A stretch of 64,000 nt of DNA from Cellulomonas pakistanensis (GTDB taxonomy: Bacteria; Actinomycetota; Actinomycetes; Actinomycetales; Cellulomonadaceae), in contig NZ_BONO01000005.1 of the NCBI RefSeq assembly GCF_016862755.1, forward strand, positions 1-64,000. The letters run 5' to 3'. Made by a program: the position numbers and the translations under genes. Under the pieces are notes generated by a model, which was given only the letters and a program-made list of their open reading frames with translations, searched no databases and had not been told where the DNA came from. The stretch's first letter is position 1. Every line of letters begins with the position of its first letter. Below, one piece after another: positions 17,741 through 25,767 of this stretch.

Positions 17741-18267
17741 CGCTCCACCGCCGCGAGGCACGCCAGCAGCGGGACGACGCGCGCGGCGGGCACCTCGTAG
17801 GCACCCCGCCCGCTCTGCCGGAGCCAGCCCGCGGCGAGCAGCTGCCGGAGGTGGTGGTGCAGCTGCCCGGTGGTGCCCAGCTGCTCCAGCGCCGCCAGCT
17901 CCGCGGTGCTCCGGGTGCCCGCCAGCACGTGCCGCAGGAGCTCGATCCGCACGGGGCTGCCCAGCGCGGCGAAGGCCGGCGCCCGGTCCGACCAGTCGAT
18001 CTCGAGCAGCCCGGCGGTGCCGGCGCCCTGCTGCCAGGACACCGGCTCGCCCGTCGGGAGGCGGAGGGAGCCGACGAGCACCACCGCGCCGTCGCTCGTG
18101 GACTCGTGGTCGGCCAGCCGGGCGCGCAGCGCGGACAGCGCCCAGAAGTCGTCCCCGTCACGCGGGCCGGCAGCCGGCGCCGGTGGCGCGCCCAGTCGGC
18201 GCTCCAGGGCGGCGACCCGGTCGCGGAGGTCGTCGAGGTCGGCCCGCGCGTCGGTCGGCTCGGTCAT
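17737..18267 (-). CDS. ArsR-type winged-helix transcriptional regulator
   Basis: The 176-residue product has an N-terminal coiled-coil-like segment (DDLRDRVAALERRL, residues 12-25) and a C-terminal winged helix (AFAALGSPVRIELLRHVL...TTGQLHHHLRQLLAAGWL, about residues 95-165) typical of ArsR/SmtB or helix-turn-helix 20 regulators. No metal-binding cysteine pair is visible, so it is probably not a metal sensor. It is translationally coupled to the M23 gene. A GTACG-N6-CGTAC repeat immediately upstream suggests autoregulation. Confidence 0.8.
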   Translation of the reverse strand: MTEPTDARADLDDLRDRVAALERRLGAPPAPAAGPRDGDDFWALSALRARLADHESTSDGAVVLVGSLRLPTGEPVSWQQGAGTAGLLEIDWSDRAPAFAALGSPVRIELLRHVLAGTRSTAELAALEQLGTTGQLHHHLRQLLAAGWLRQSGRGAYEVPAARVVPLLACLAAVER

Positions 18268-18276
18268 AGATCGATA

Positions 18277-18292
18277 GTACGCACATCCGTAC
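18277..18292. promoter_or_regulatory. Candidate operator GTACG-N6-CGTAC of the ArsR-M23 operon
   Basis: A perfect five-base inverted repeat with a six-base spacer, nine bases upstream of the ArsR start codon, in one of the most AT-rich stretches around (ATCGATAGTAC). It would overlap the promoter or transcription start. Confidence 0.45.
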
Positions 18293-18295
18293 CAC

Positions 18296-18335
18296 CGTCA
18301 GAGCGTGACGACGAGCCGCCGCCCGACCTCGCGCA
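18296..18335. repeat. Imperfect direct repeat, left copy (flanks GH26 gene)
   Basis: Forty bases matching 19378-19417 at 36 positions. The right copy is the 3' end of the glycerate kinase gene, including its stop. Read on the minus strand this copy encodes RVREVGRRLVVTL and a stop, so it looks like a stranded kinase gene end. Confidence 0.65.
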
Positions 18336-18351
18336 CGCGGTGGCGGAACGG

Positions 18352-19287
18352 TCAGCGGCGGGCCACCGCCTCGCGAAACGCGGCCAGGGACGCCTGCGAG
18401 CTCGCGATGCGCCAGTCCGTCTCCTTGTTCTCGTCGAACCAGATCAACCCCCTGACGTCGCGCTGCGCCGCCATCCACCGGAACAGCTCCGCGATCCAGC
18501 GCGCCTTGTCGCCGCCCCGCTCGGTCGAGGCCGTCTCGGCCAGCAGCAGGGGCTTGCCCGGGGCGATGCGCCGCAGCTCGGCCGCCGTCGCGTCGAAGAC
18601 CCGGGACGGGCTCTGCCAGGTGGAGTCCCGCCGCACGGTGCCCCAGTTGTACCCGTCGATCCCCACGACGTCGACGTGCTCGGCACCGGGGAACACGGAC
18701 GCGAGCGGGGCGGAACCCGGGAAGGAGACGTTGGGCGACCACACCCGGACCACCCGGGTCGCCCCGCGGCTCCGGAGCAGCCCGTGCACGCGGCGCCAGG
18801 TGGCCACGTACTGGGCGGCGGTGTTGCCCTGGACGCCCACGGCCCACGGGTACCCGCCGGCGTTCATCTCGTGGGCGAAGCGCAGGTGCACCGGGCCGCC
18901 GTAGCGGGCCAGCGCGTCGCCCCAGCGGCGGATCGTCGCGTCGTGGTCCCCGTCGAGGAACCGCGCGAGGGCGAACGCCTTCTGGTTCTTCCGTGCCGGG
19001 TCCCACGGCTCCCAGCTCAGGACCGGCACGACGCCCGCCGCGGACACCGCCGCCAGCTTCGCCGGGTCCGGCGCCTCGACGAACGACGCGTACCAGAGCG
19101 CGTACCGGGGCGCGGCTCCGAGGGTCGCCACCCGGCGGGACCAGGCGGCGGCGTCGAACGGGCCCCACGGCACCGTGACGCCGAACGGCGGCGGACCACC
19201 GGCGGCGGACGCACCCGACGGGAGGGCGAGGGCGCCGGTGCTCGCCACCGCGGCGGCGGCGAGGAACGAACGTCGTGACATCGGCAT
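18352..19287 (-). CDS. Exported glycoside hydrolase, GH26-like
   Basis: The 311-residue product has a Tat-type signal (SRRSFLAAAAVASTGALALPSGASA; RR at residues 5-6). A GH26-like barrel follows, with the acid/base glutamate in RFAHEMNAGGYPW and the nucleophile glutamate in LLLAETAS. GH26 enzymes are mainly beta-mannanases; some cut beta-1,3-xylan or mixed-linkage glucan. No carbohydrate-binding module is attached. A second ATG at 19281 is possible. The gene lies between two 40-base direct repeats derived from the glycerate kinase end, which suggests it was inserted or rearranged there. Confidence 0.83.
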   Translation of the reverse strand: MPMSRRSFLAAAAVASTGALALPSGASAAGGPPPFGVTVPWGPFDAAAWSRRVATLGAAPRYALWYASFVEAPDPAKLAAVSAAGVVPVLSWEPWDPARKNQKAFALARFLDGDHDATIRRWGDALARYGGPVHLRFAHEMNAGGYPWAVGVQGNTAAQYVATWRRVHGLLRSRGATRVVRVWSPNVSFPGSAPLASVFPGAEHVDVVGIDGYNWGTVRRDSTWQSPSRVFDATAAELRRIAPGKPLLLAETASTERGGDKARWIAELFRWMAAQRDVRGLIWFDENKETDWRIASSQASLAAFREAVARR

Positions 19288-19377
19288 GCCGCGCCCATCG
19301 GCCGGCGCGGTGGGTCGTTGACAGAACCTGAGGTCGGGCGTCCGGTCGCAGGACGGCGGAGCGCACCCCCGGCCGCG

Positions 19378-19417
19378 CGTCAGAGCGTGGCGCCGATCCG
19401 CCGCCCCACCTCGCGCA
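19378..19417. repeat. Imperfect direct repeat, right copy (3' end of garK)
   Basis: The 3' end of the glycerate kinase gene with its stop codon; 36 of 40 bases match 18296-18335. The two copies bracket the GH26 gene at a distance of 1,082 bases. Confidence 0.65.
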
Positions 19418-20513
19418 GCAGCCGCGGCGCCCCCGCCATCGACCGCGCCGGGTCGGGCTCGAGGTCGGCCAGCGCGTACGCCGCCCGGAACCCCAGCGCC
19501 CGGAGCCGGTCGGGGCCGAGCGCCACCCGGCCGGCGACGGCGACGACCGGGACGCCCGCCGCGACCGCCGCCCGTGCCACACCGACCGGGGCCTTGCCGC
19601 CCGCCGACTGCTCGTCGAGCGACCCCTCGCCGGTGACGACCAGGCGCGCGCCTGTCAGGGCGTCCGCGAGCCCGACCAGCTCCAGCACGACGTCGACGCC
19701 CGGCCGGACGCGCGCGCCCAGCGCCGCGAGGGCGGCGAACCCGACGCCTCCGGCGGCGCCCGCGCCAGGGGTCGCGTTCGCGCCCGGCACCACGCCCGCG
19801 CCCGGCACCGCGCCCGCGGCGGCCCCGAGCAGGTCCGCCCACCGGCCCAGCGCCTCCGCCAGCACGCCCACCTGGCCGGGGTCCGCGCCCTTCTGCGGCG
19901 CGAACACCGGGGCGGCGCCGCGGGGGCCGAGCAGCGGGTTGTCCACGTCGGTCGCGACGACCACGTCGACCGCCCGCAACCGCGGGTCCAGCCCCGCCAG
20001 GTCGAGGCCGTGCACCACCAGGGGGTGCCCCTCGCCCGCGGGGACCGGCGCTCCCCCGGCGTCGAGCAGGGTCGCGCCGAGCGCCTGCAGCAACCCCGCC
20101 CCGCCGTCGGTGCTGGCGCTCCCGCCCAGCCCGAGCACGACCGTGCGGCAGCCCGCGTCGAGCGCGGCGGCGACGAGCTGCCCCGTGCCGTAGGTCGTGG
20201 CGGCGAGCGGGTCGGGCGCGCCCTCGACCAGCGCGAGCCCGGACGCCTGCGCGAGCTCGACCACCGCGGTCCCTTCGCGCACGGCGACCACCGCGTCCAC
20301 GGGGGCGCCGAGCGGCCCCCGGACCCGGACCGGCACGGCCCGGAAGCCCTGCCGCAGCGCGGCGTCGACCGTGCCCTCGCCGCCGTCCGCGACGGGCACC
20401 TCGACGACCTCCGTCCCGGGTGCCGCCGCCCGGATCCCCGCGGCGAGGTGCCGGGCGACCTCGTCGGCGGTGGCGGAGCCCTTGAACTTGTCCGGGGCGA
20501 CGACGACCGTCAC
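19380..20513 (-). CDS. garK: Glycerate kinase (GarK/GlxK family)
   Basis: This enzyme phosphorylates D-glycerate, feeding the product of tartronate semialdehyde reduction into glycolysis. The 377-residue protein has the family start VVAPDKFKGSATADEVA, VADGGEGTVDA near 45, GLGGSASTDGGAGLLQALG near 130, and TGEGSLDEQSAGGKAP near 290. A Gly/Ala/Pro-rich linker (about residues 235-260, PGAGVVPGANATPGAGA) interrupts the C-terminal half and looks like a local expansion. The GTG at 20513 overlaps the aldolase stop, so garR, aldolase and garK form one coupled unit. Confidence 0.93.
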   Translation of the reverse strand: MTVVVAPDKFKGSATADEVARHLAAGIRAAAPGTEVVEVPVADGGEGTVDAALRQGFRAVPVRVRGPLGAPVDAVVAVREGTAVVELAQASGLALVEGAPDPLAATTYGTGQLVAAALDAGCRTVVLGLGGSASTDGGAGLLQALGATLLDAGGAPVPAGEGHPLVVHGLDLAGLDPRLRAVDVVVATDVDNPLLGPRGAAPVFAPQKGADPGQVGVLAEALGRWADLLGAAAGAVPGAGVVPGANATPGAGAAGGVGFAALAALGARVRPGVDVVLELVGLADALTGARLVVTGEGSLDEQSAGGKAPVGVARAAVAAGVPVVAVAGRVALGPDRLRALGFRAAYALADLEPDPARSMAGAPRLLREVGRRIGATL

Positions 20514-21223
20514 GGCCGCGCCGCGGTCGGGGCCGCCGCCTCCGCGGCGCCGGCGACCGCCCGCCGCGCCCGGTCGCGGAGCGCACCGAGGTCCCCGCCG
20601 GGCAGCAGCGCGTCCCCGAGGAGCGGGCCGCTCAGCCCGACGGCGGCGGCGCCCCGCGCGAGGTACGCGCCGACCTCGTCGACCGCCACGCCGCCGGTCG
20701 GCATGAGCGGGATGTCGGGCAGCGGCGCGCGCAGCTGGTCCAGGTACTCCAGCCCGCCGACCGGCCCGATCGGCGAGACCTTGACGGCCGGGACGCCGGT
20801 CTCCCAGGCGGCCACGACCTCGGTCGGGGTGAGCGCACCGGGCACGAACGGCACGCCCGACGACCGCGCGAGCTCGACGAGCGGCGCCCGGAGCACCTGG
20901 CTCACGAGCAGGTCCGCACCGGCGTCGACGGCCTCGCGCACGTGCCGCTCGGTCCGGACGGTGCCGACCGCGAGCAGGAGCTCCGCGGGCAGCTCGGCCC
21001 GCGCGCGGCGCGCGGCCTCCAGCGCGCCCCGCGTGGTCAGGGTGAACTCCAGGCAGCGGAAGCCGGCCTCCCACAGCACCTCGGAGGCGGCCAGGAACCG
21101 GTCGGCGTCGGGGGCCCGCAGGATGGCGACGACGGGGCGCGCGGCCAGGCGGTCGAACGCGGCGGCCCCCGCCCCGCCGCCGGCCCTCGCCCCGCTGCCG
21201 GCCTCTGCCCCGCCCGCGGTCAC
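20510..21223 (-). CDS. KDPG/KHG-type (Eda family) class I aldolase
   Basis: The 237-residue Eda-fold aldolase has catalytic E59 (CLEFTLTT), the GTVRT loop at 87-91, Schiff-base lysine K148 (PAVKVSPIGP) and the phosphate-loop MPTGGV. It lies between garR and garK with GTGA overlaps on both sides. The pathway step needed at this point is cleavage of 5-keto-4-deoxyglucarate to pyruvate and tartronate semialdehyde. In E. coli that is done by the unrelated GarL, so this aldolase may have been recruited. KDPG or KDPGal cleavage is the alternative. Confidence 0.85.
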   Translation of the reverse strand: MTAGGAEAGSGARAGGGAGAAAFDRLAARPVVAILRAPDADRFLAASEVLWEAGFRCLEFTLTTRGALEAARRARAELPAELLLAVGTVRTERHVREAVDAGADLLVSQVLRAPLVELARSSGVPFVPGALTPTEVVAAWETGVPAVKVSPIGPVGGLEYLDQLRAPLPDIPLMPTGGVAVDEVGAYLARGAAAVGLSGPLLGDALLPGGDLGALRDRARRAVAGAAEAAAPTAARP

Positions 21224-22107
21224 CGCTCCGCCCCGATCCGCGTGCCGGCCCGGTCCTCGTAGTGCTGCACGAGACCGCTGTGGTCGTCGCCGCCGTGCCC
21301 GTCCTGCTCCAGCTGCTCCATCATCGCGAGCACCGCGGTGGTGAGCGGCAGCGGGGCGGAGAGCACCTCGCCGGTCTCCCGGGCGTTGCGCAGGTCCTTG
21401 GCGTGCAGCTCGATCCGGAAGCCCGGCGCGAAGTCGCGGCGCAGCATCATCGGGCCCTTGGACTCGAGCACCGCGCTGCCGGCGAGGCCGCCGCGGATCG
21501 CCGCGACCACCGCCTCGGGGTCGACGCCCGCGAGCTCGGCCAGCACGAGCGCCTCGGACACCGCCGCGATGTTCGCCGCGACCACGACCTGGTTGGCGAG
21601 CTTGGCGGTGCTGCCCGCGCCGATCGGCCCGACCCGCACCACCGACGCGCCGAGGACGCCGAGCACGTCGCGGACCCGGTCGAACACGGCCTCGTCGCCG
21701 CCGACCATGATCGACAGGGTGCCGTCGACGGCCTTGGGCTCGCCGCCGCTGACCGGCGCGTCCAGCATCGGGACGCCGACCGCGGCGAGACCGTCGTGCA
21801 CGGCGCGGGCGGCGGTCGGGGCGATCGAGCTCATGTCGACCAGCACCAGGCCGTCGTGCGCGCCGGCGGCGACGCCGTCGTCCCCGAGCGCGACCTGCTG
21901 CACCTCCGGGCCGTTCGGCAGCATGGTGATCACGAGCTCGACCTGCTCCGCGATCGCGCGCGGCCCGTCGGCGAGCGTCGCGCCGGCCCCGGCGAGCTCG
22001 TCGGCGGCGTGGCTGCCGCTGCTCACCACCAGGTCGTGGCCGGCCCGCAGGAGGTTGAGCGCCATGGGCCTGCCCATGATGCCGAGGCCGATGAATCCGA
22101 TCCGCAT
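21220..22107 (-). CDS. garR: Tartronate semialdehyde reductase (2-hydroxy-3-oxopropionate reductase)
   Basis: This is a member of the beta-hydroxyacid dehydrogenase family. It has an N-terminal Rossmann motif GFIGLGIMGRPMA (4-16), DAPVSGGEPKA at 116-126, and catalytic K169 in GSTAKLANQ. Of the possible family activities (hydroxyisobutyrate, tartronate semialdehyde), the aldolase and glycerate kinase neighbours point to tartronate semialdehyde reduction to D-glycerate. 295 residues is the normal length. It is the first gene of the minus-strand unit and has a shared-type promoter at 22149-22193. Confidence 0.9.
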   Translation of the reverse strand: MRIGFIGLGIMGRPMALNLLRAGHDLVVSSGSHAADELAGAGATLADGPRAIAEQVELVITMLPNGPEVQQVALGDDGVAAGAHDGLVLVDMSSIAPTAARAVHDGLAAVGVPMLDAPVSGGEPKAVDGTLSIMVGGDEAVFDRVRDVLGVLGASVVRVGPIGAGSTAKLANQVVVAANIAAVSEALVLAELAGVDPEAVVAAIRGGLAGSAVLESKGPMMLRRDFAPGFRIELHAKDLRNARETGEVLSAPLPLTTAVLAMMEQLEQDGHGGDDHSGLVQHYEDRAGTRIGAER

Positions 22108-22148
22108 GGCTGCCGGTCCTTCCCGGGGGCGTCACTGCCGTCCTCAGC

Positions 22149-22215
22149 ACCGTAGGAGCGCCGGGTGATGCGCGTCCAAGCCCAAGATCGCATGGGGTGA
22201 TGCCTCGCAGGCATC
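22149..22215 (-). promoter_or_regulatory. Hexarate-regulon promoter/operator, copy A (garR)
   Basis: On the minus strand, TTGGAC (-35, 22179-22174) and TACGGT (-10, 22154-22149) are 19 bases apart. The -35 sits inside GATGC-N2-GTCCAAGCCC-N6-GCAT (plus strand 22167-22193). A second inverted repeat GATGCC-TCGCA-GGCATC lies at 22199-22215. The same ATGC-N18-GCAT frame and ten-base core occur at 28916 and 29901. LysR-type binding is inferred. Confidence 0.7.
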
Positions 22216-22291
22216 GGGAATCCGTCGACCGGCGCGGCACTCGTCACATAACGTCGCGGCTCGTCCTACACGTGAGTCGAGGGAGACCACC

Positions 22292-23410
22292 ATGTCCGAC
22301 GCGATCCGCCGCCTGACCCTGTCGCACGTCGTGCTGCCGCTCGCGCAGCCGGTCAGCGACGCGAAGGTCCTCACCGGCCGGCAGCGACCCCTGACCGAGA
22401 CGGTGCTGCTGTTCGTCGAGGTGGAGACCGAGGACGGGCACCGCGGCACCGGGTTCAGCTACTCCAAGCGCGCCGGCGGGCGGGCGCAGTACCGGCACCT
22501 GGCCGACGTCGCGGAGGTCGCGATCGGGCAGGACCCGTCCGACATCGCGCGGATCTACGACTCGCTGCTGTGGGCCGGCGCGTCGGTGGGCCGCTCGGGC
22601 GTGGCCACCCAGGCGATCGCCGCGCTCGACGTGGCGCTGTGGGACCTCAAGGCGCGCCGCGCCGACCTGCCGCTGGCCAAGCTGCTGGGCGCGCACCGCG
22701 ACTCCTGCCGGGTCTACAACACCTCGGGCGGGTTCCTGCAGGCGTCCGTCGACGAGGTGAAGGAGCGGGCGAGCGCCTCGCTCGCGGCCGGCATCGGCGG
22801 GATCAAGATCAAGGTCGGACAGCCCGACTGGGCGGAGGACCTGCGCCGGGTCGCGGCCCTGCGCGAGCACCTGGGCGACGCCCCGCTCATGGTGGACGCC
22901 AACCAGCAGTGGGACCGGGCGCGCGCCCGCCGGATGTGCCGGGCGCTGGAGGAGTTCGACCTGGTGTGGATTGAGGAGCCGCTCGACGCGTGGGACGCGG
23001 TCGGGCACGCCGACCTGTCGCGCACCGTGGACACCCCGATCGCGACCGGCGAGATGCTCACCTCCGTCCCCGAGCACGTGGCGCTGCTCGACGCGGGGTA
23101 CCGCGGCATCGTGCAGCCGGACGCGCCCCGGATCGGCGGCATCACGCCGTTCCTGCGGTTCGCGACCCTGGCGTCGCACGCGGGGCTGGCGCTCGCCCCG
23201 CACTACGCGATGGAGATCCACCTGCACCTCGCCGCGGCCTACCCGACCGAGCCGTGGGTCGAGCACTTCGAGTGGCTCGACCCGCTGTTCGAGGAGCGCG
23301 TCGAGATCGCCGACGGCCGGATCCGCGTGCCCGACCGGCCCGGCCTCGGCATCACGCTCAGCGACCGGATGCGGGCGCTGACCCGGGAGACGGCGACGTT
23401 CGGCCGATGA
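22292..23410 (+). CDS. L-talarate/galactarate dehydratase-like enolase superfamily enzyme
   Basis: The 372-residue mandelate racemase-subgroup enzyme has KIK at K172/K174 (IKIKVGQPD), metal ligands D202, E228 and E254, and the D277/H304 dyad. The KIKVGQPD context is that of talarate/galactarate dehydratase, which abstracts the alpha proton of m-galactarate or L-talarate to give 5-keto-4-deoxyglucarate. Its ATG has GAGGGAGACC upstream. It is divergent from garR, whose pathway consumes the product, and overlaps the GntR regulator by ATGA. Other acid-sugar dehydratase activity cannot be excluded. Confidence 0.85.
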   Translation: MSDAIRRLTLSHVVLPLAQPVSDAKVLTGRQRPLTETVLLFVEVETEDGHRGTGFSYSKRAGGRAQYRHLADVAEVAIGQDPSDIARIYDSLLWAGASVGRSGVATQAIAALDVALWDLKARRADLPLAKLLGAHRDSCRVYNTSGGFLQASVDEVKERASASLAAGIGGIKIKVGQPDWAEDLRRVAALREHLGDAPLMVDANQQWDRARARRMCRALEEFDLVWIEEPLDAWDAVGHADLSRTVDTPIATGEMLTSVPEHVALLDAGYRGIVQPDAPRIGGITPFLRFATLASHAGLALAPHYAMEIHLHLAAAYPTEPWVEHFEWLDPLFEERVEIADGRIRVPDRPGLGITLSDRMRALTRETATFGR

Positions 23411-24084
23411 GCGGCGCCCGGACCCGGTCGGTCGTCGACGCGGTGAGGGCGCGCATCCTCGACGGCTCGCTGCCGCCGGGGGCGCGGCTGCCGTCCGAGG
23501 CGGAGCTGGTCGCCGCGCACGGCGTGTCCCGGACCGTGGTGCGCGAGGCGGTGACCCGGCTGCGCGCGGAGGGGCTGGTCGAGACGGCGCAGGGCCGGGG
23601 GTCGTTCGTGCTCGCGGTGCCGGAGCCGACCCCGTTCGGCGTCGAGGCCGCCACCGTGCGCAGCCACGCCGACGTGCTCGCGATGCTCGACTTCCGGATC
23701 GGCGTGGAGAGCGAGGCGGCGTACCTGGCGGCGGCGCACCGCACCGGCCCCGACGCGAGCGCCGTCGAGGCCGCGCTGGCGGCGTTCGCCGCGGCGCGCC
23801 CGAACCGGGCGGTGGAGGCCGACTTCGCGTTCCACCGGGCGGTGGCCGCCGCCACCGGGAACCGGTTCTACCGGGACCTGGTCGACGCCCTGGGCCCGAT
23901 GATGATCCTGCTCCCCCGGACCCGGCTGCAGGACCGGTACTCCCTGGTCGACGAGGCGCACGTGCACCGGGTGCACGACGAGCACGCGGCCGTCGCGGAG
24001 GCGGTCGTCGCCGGGGACCCGGAGACGGCGCGCGCCGCCATGCGCGTGCACCTGGGCGGGACGCGCCGCCGGCTGCGGGCCTGA
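23407..24084 (+). CDS. FadR-subfamily GntR transcriptional regulator
   Basis: The 225-residue product has an N-terminal GntR winged helix (VRARILDGSLPPGARLPSEAELVAAHGVSRTVVREAVTRL is the classical span, residues 12-52). A C-terminal all-helical FCD domain follows, with metal-ligand-like D/H positions (FRIGVESEAAYLA, DFAFHRAVAAATGN, VHDEHAAVAEAV). FCD regulators commonly sense sugar acids. It is translationally coupled to the dehydratase, so a hexarate or its dehydrated product is the likely ligand. Confidence 0.9.
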   Translation: MSGARTRSVVDAVRARILDGSLPPGARLPSEAELVAAHGVSRTVVREAVTRLRAEGLVETAQGRGSFVLAVPEPTPFGVEAATVRSHADVLAMLDFRIGVESEAAYLAAAHRTGPDASAVEAALAAFAAARPNRAVEADFAFHRAVAAATGNRFYRDLVDALGPMMILLPRTRLQDRYSLVDEAHVHRVHDEHAAVAEAVVAGDPETARAAMRVHLGGTRRRLRA

Positions 24085-24112
24085 CCGGGGCGGGCGGGGC
24101 GCACGGCGCCCC

Positions 24113-25375
24113 TCACCACCGCGCGGTGTTCGCGACGAAGTCCGGCTGCACGGTGCGCATGTACACGGTGTCCTCCCGCCGGCGCACCCCGCACGTCAGG
24201 TACTGCTCGTGCAGCACGCCCAGCAGGTCGCGGTCGAGCTCGACGCCGAGCCCCGGTCCGGTCGGCACCGCGACGGCGCCGCCCTCGAACGCCAGCACGC
24301 CCGGCGCGACGACGTCCTGGGTCTTCCACGGGTAGTGCGTGTCGCACGCGTAGGTGAGCCCCGGCGTCGCGGCGGCGAGGTGCACCATCGCGGCCAGCGA
24401 GACGCCCAGGTGCGAGTTGCTGTGCATCGACAGCCCGAGCCCGAACGTCTGCGCGATCCCGCCCAGGAGCGCCGAGGCGCGCAGCCCGCCCCACAGGTGG
24501 TGGTCGGACAGCACGATCTGCACGGCGTCGGCGGCGATCGCCGGCGGCAGGTGCTCGAACGCGATCACGCACATGTTGGTGGCGAGCGGCACCTCGGTCC
24601 GGGCGGCGACGTACGCCATGCCGTCGATGCCGGGCGTCGGGTCCTCCAGGTACTCCACGACCCCGGTGAGCCGGCGCGCCACCGCGACGGACGTCTCGGG
24701 CGTCCACGCGCCGTTGGGGTCGAGCCGCAGCGGCACGCCGGGGAACGCGTCCCGCAGGGCCTCGATCGCGGCGCACTCCTGCTCCGGCGGCAGCACCCCG
24801 CCCTTGAGCTTGAGGGAGCCGAACCCCCACCCGTCGACCATCCGGCGCGCCTGCGCCACCACCGCGTCCGGGTCGAGCGCCGCGCCCCAGGGGTCCTCCG
24901 CCCCGCCGGGGTGCGCCGCCCACCGGTAGAACAGGTAGCCGCTGAACGGCACCCGGTCGCGGACCGCGCCGCCGAGCAGGTCGCTCACCGGCCGCCCCGT
25001 CGCGCGCCCGATCACGTCCAGGCAGGCGACCTCGAAGGGCGACTCGACGGTGGGCACCGCCGAGGCGACGTCGAGCATGCCGCCGAACGACGCGCCCGCG
25101 CCGCCGGTCTCCCGGCCCAGCACCTCGGCGACCAGCCGGTGCAGCTCGTGCAGGTCGAACGGGTCGTGGCCGGGCAGCGCCGCGGCGACCGCGCCGAGCC
25201 GGGCCAGGTGCGCCTCGTCCGCGTAGGTCTCCCCCAGCCCCACGAGCCCGTCGTCGGTGCGGACCTCCACGATCGCGCGCAGCGCCCACGGCTGGTGGAC
25301 GCCGACCACGTTCAGCAGCGGCGGGTCCGCGAACGCCACCGGCGTGACGTCGACGCGGCTGATCCGCGACGTCAC
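24113..25375 (-). CDS. Glucarate dehydratase-like enolase superfamily enzyme
   Basis: The 420-residue protein belongs to the glucarate dehydratase subgroup. It has K189/K191 (SLKLKGGVL), D219 and N221 (LDPNGAW), E244, N267 (ATNMCV), D291 and H318 (SMHSNSHLG), so the full active site is present. It is the last gene of the tctCBA-uspA unit; its GTG overlaps the uspA stop. A second, more canonical GudD is encoded at 29986. Differences in loops (ATNMCVIAFE here against ATNMIATDW there) suggest a distinct substrate, such as idarate or another hexarate. Confidence 0.85.
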   Translation of the reverse strand: MTSRISRVDVTPVAFADPPLLNVVGVHQPWALRAIVEVRTDDGLVGLGETYADEAHLARLGAVAAALPGHDPFDLHELHRLVAEVLGRETGGAGASFGGMLDVASAVPTVESPFEVACLDVIGRATGRPVSDLLGGAVRDRVPFSGYLFYRWAAHPGGAEDPWGAALDPDAVVAQARRMVDGWGFGSLKLKGGVLPPEQECAAIEALRDAFPGVPLRLDPNGAWTPETSVAVARRLTGVVEYLEDPTPGIDGMAYVAARTEVPLATNMCVIAFEHLPPAIAADAVQIVLSDHHLWGGLRASALLGGIAQTFGLGLSMHSNSHLGVSLAAMVHLAAATPGLTYACDTHYPWKTQDVVAPGVLAFEGGAVAVPTGPGLGVELDRDLLGVLHEQYLTCGVRRREDTVYMRTVQPDFVANTARW

Positions 25376-25767
25376 GCGGGCGCCTTGACCGCCAGGACGG
25401 GGACGCTCGCCTCGAGCAGGATGCGCTGCGCGTCGCTGCCGAGCACGAGCTTGCCGACCGGCGAGCGCCGGCGCAGGCCGATCACGATCGCGCGCGCGCC
25501 CGTCGCCGCCACCAGGTCCTCGAACACGTCGAGCATGTCCCGCCCGTGGGTCGGCTGCTCGAGCCGCGCCGGCACGCCCGCCGCGGCGGCGCGCGCCACG
25601 AGCGCGGCCCCGGCCTGCTCGTCGACCAGGTCCGCGTCGACCGTGGCGCCGCGGCGCGAGCTGTTGACGATCACCACGTTCTCGCCGTGCACCACGGCCT
25701 CGGCCAGCCCGGCCTCGAGCGCGGCCTCGCCGACGGGGGTGGGGATGTAGCCGATCAGGAGCGTCAT
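25372..25767 (-). CDS. Universal stress protein (UspA) family protein
   Basis: A single 131-residue Usp domain. The ATP-binding-type loop appears as IVIGLRRRSPVGKLVLGSDAQRILLEASVPVLAVK (about residues 93-127), with the G-x2-G-x9-GS pattern in slightly diverged form. It is embedded between tctA and the dehydratase gene, with a four-base overlap at each end, so it is made together with the transporter. Usp proteins in transporter operons can regulate uptake by binding ATP; that role here is inference. Confidence 0.88.
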   Translation of the reverse strand: MTLLIGYIPTPVGEAALEAGLAEAVVHGENVVIVNSSRRGATVDADLVDEQAGAALVARAAAAGVPARLEQPTHGRDMLDVFEDLVAATGARAIVIGLRRRSPVGKLVLGSDAQRILLEASVPVLAVKAPA

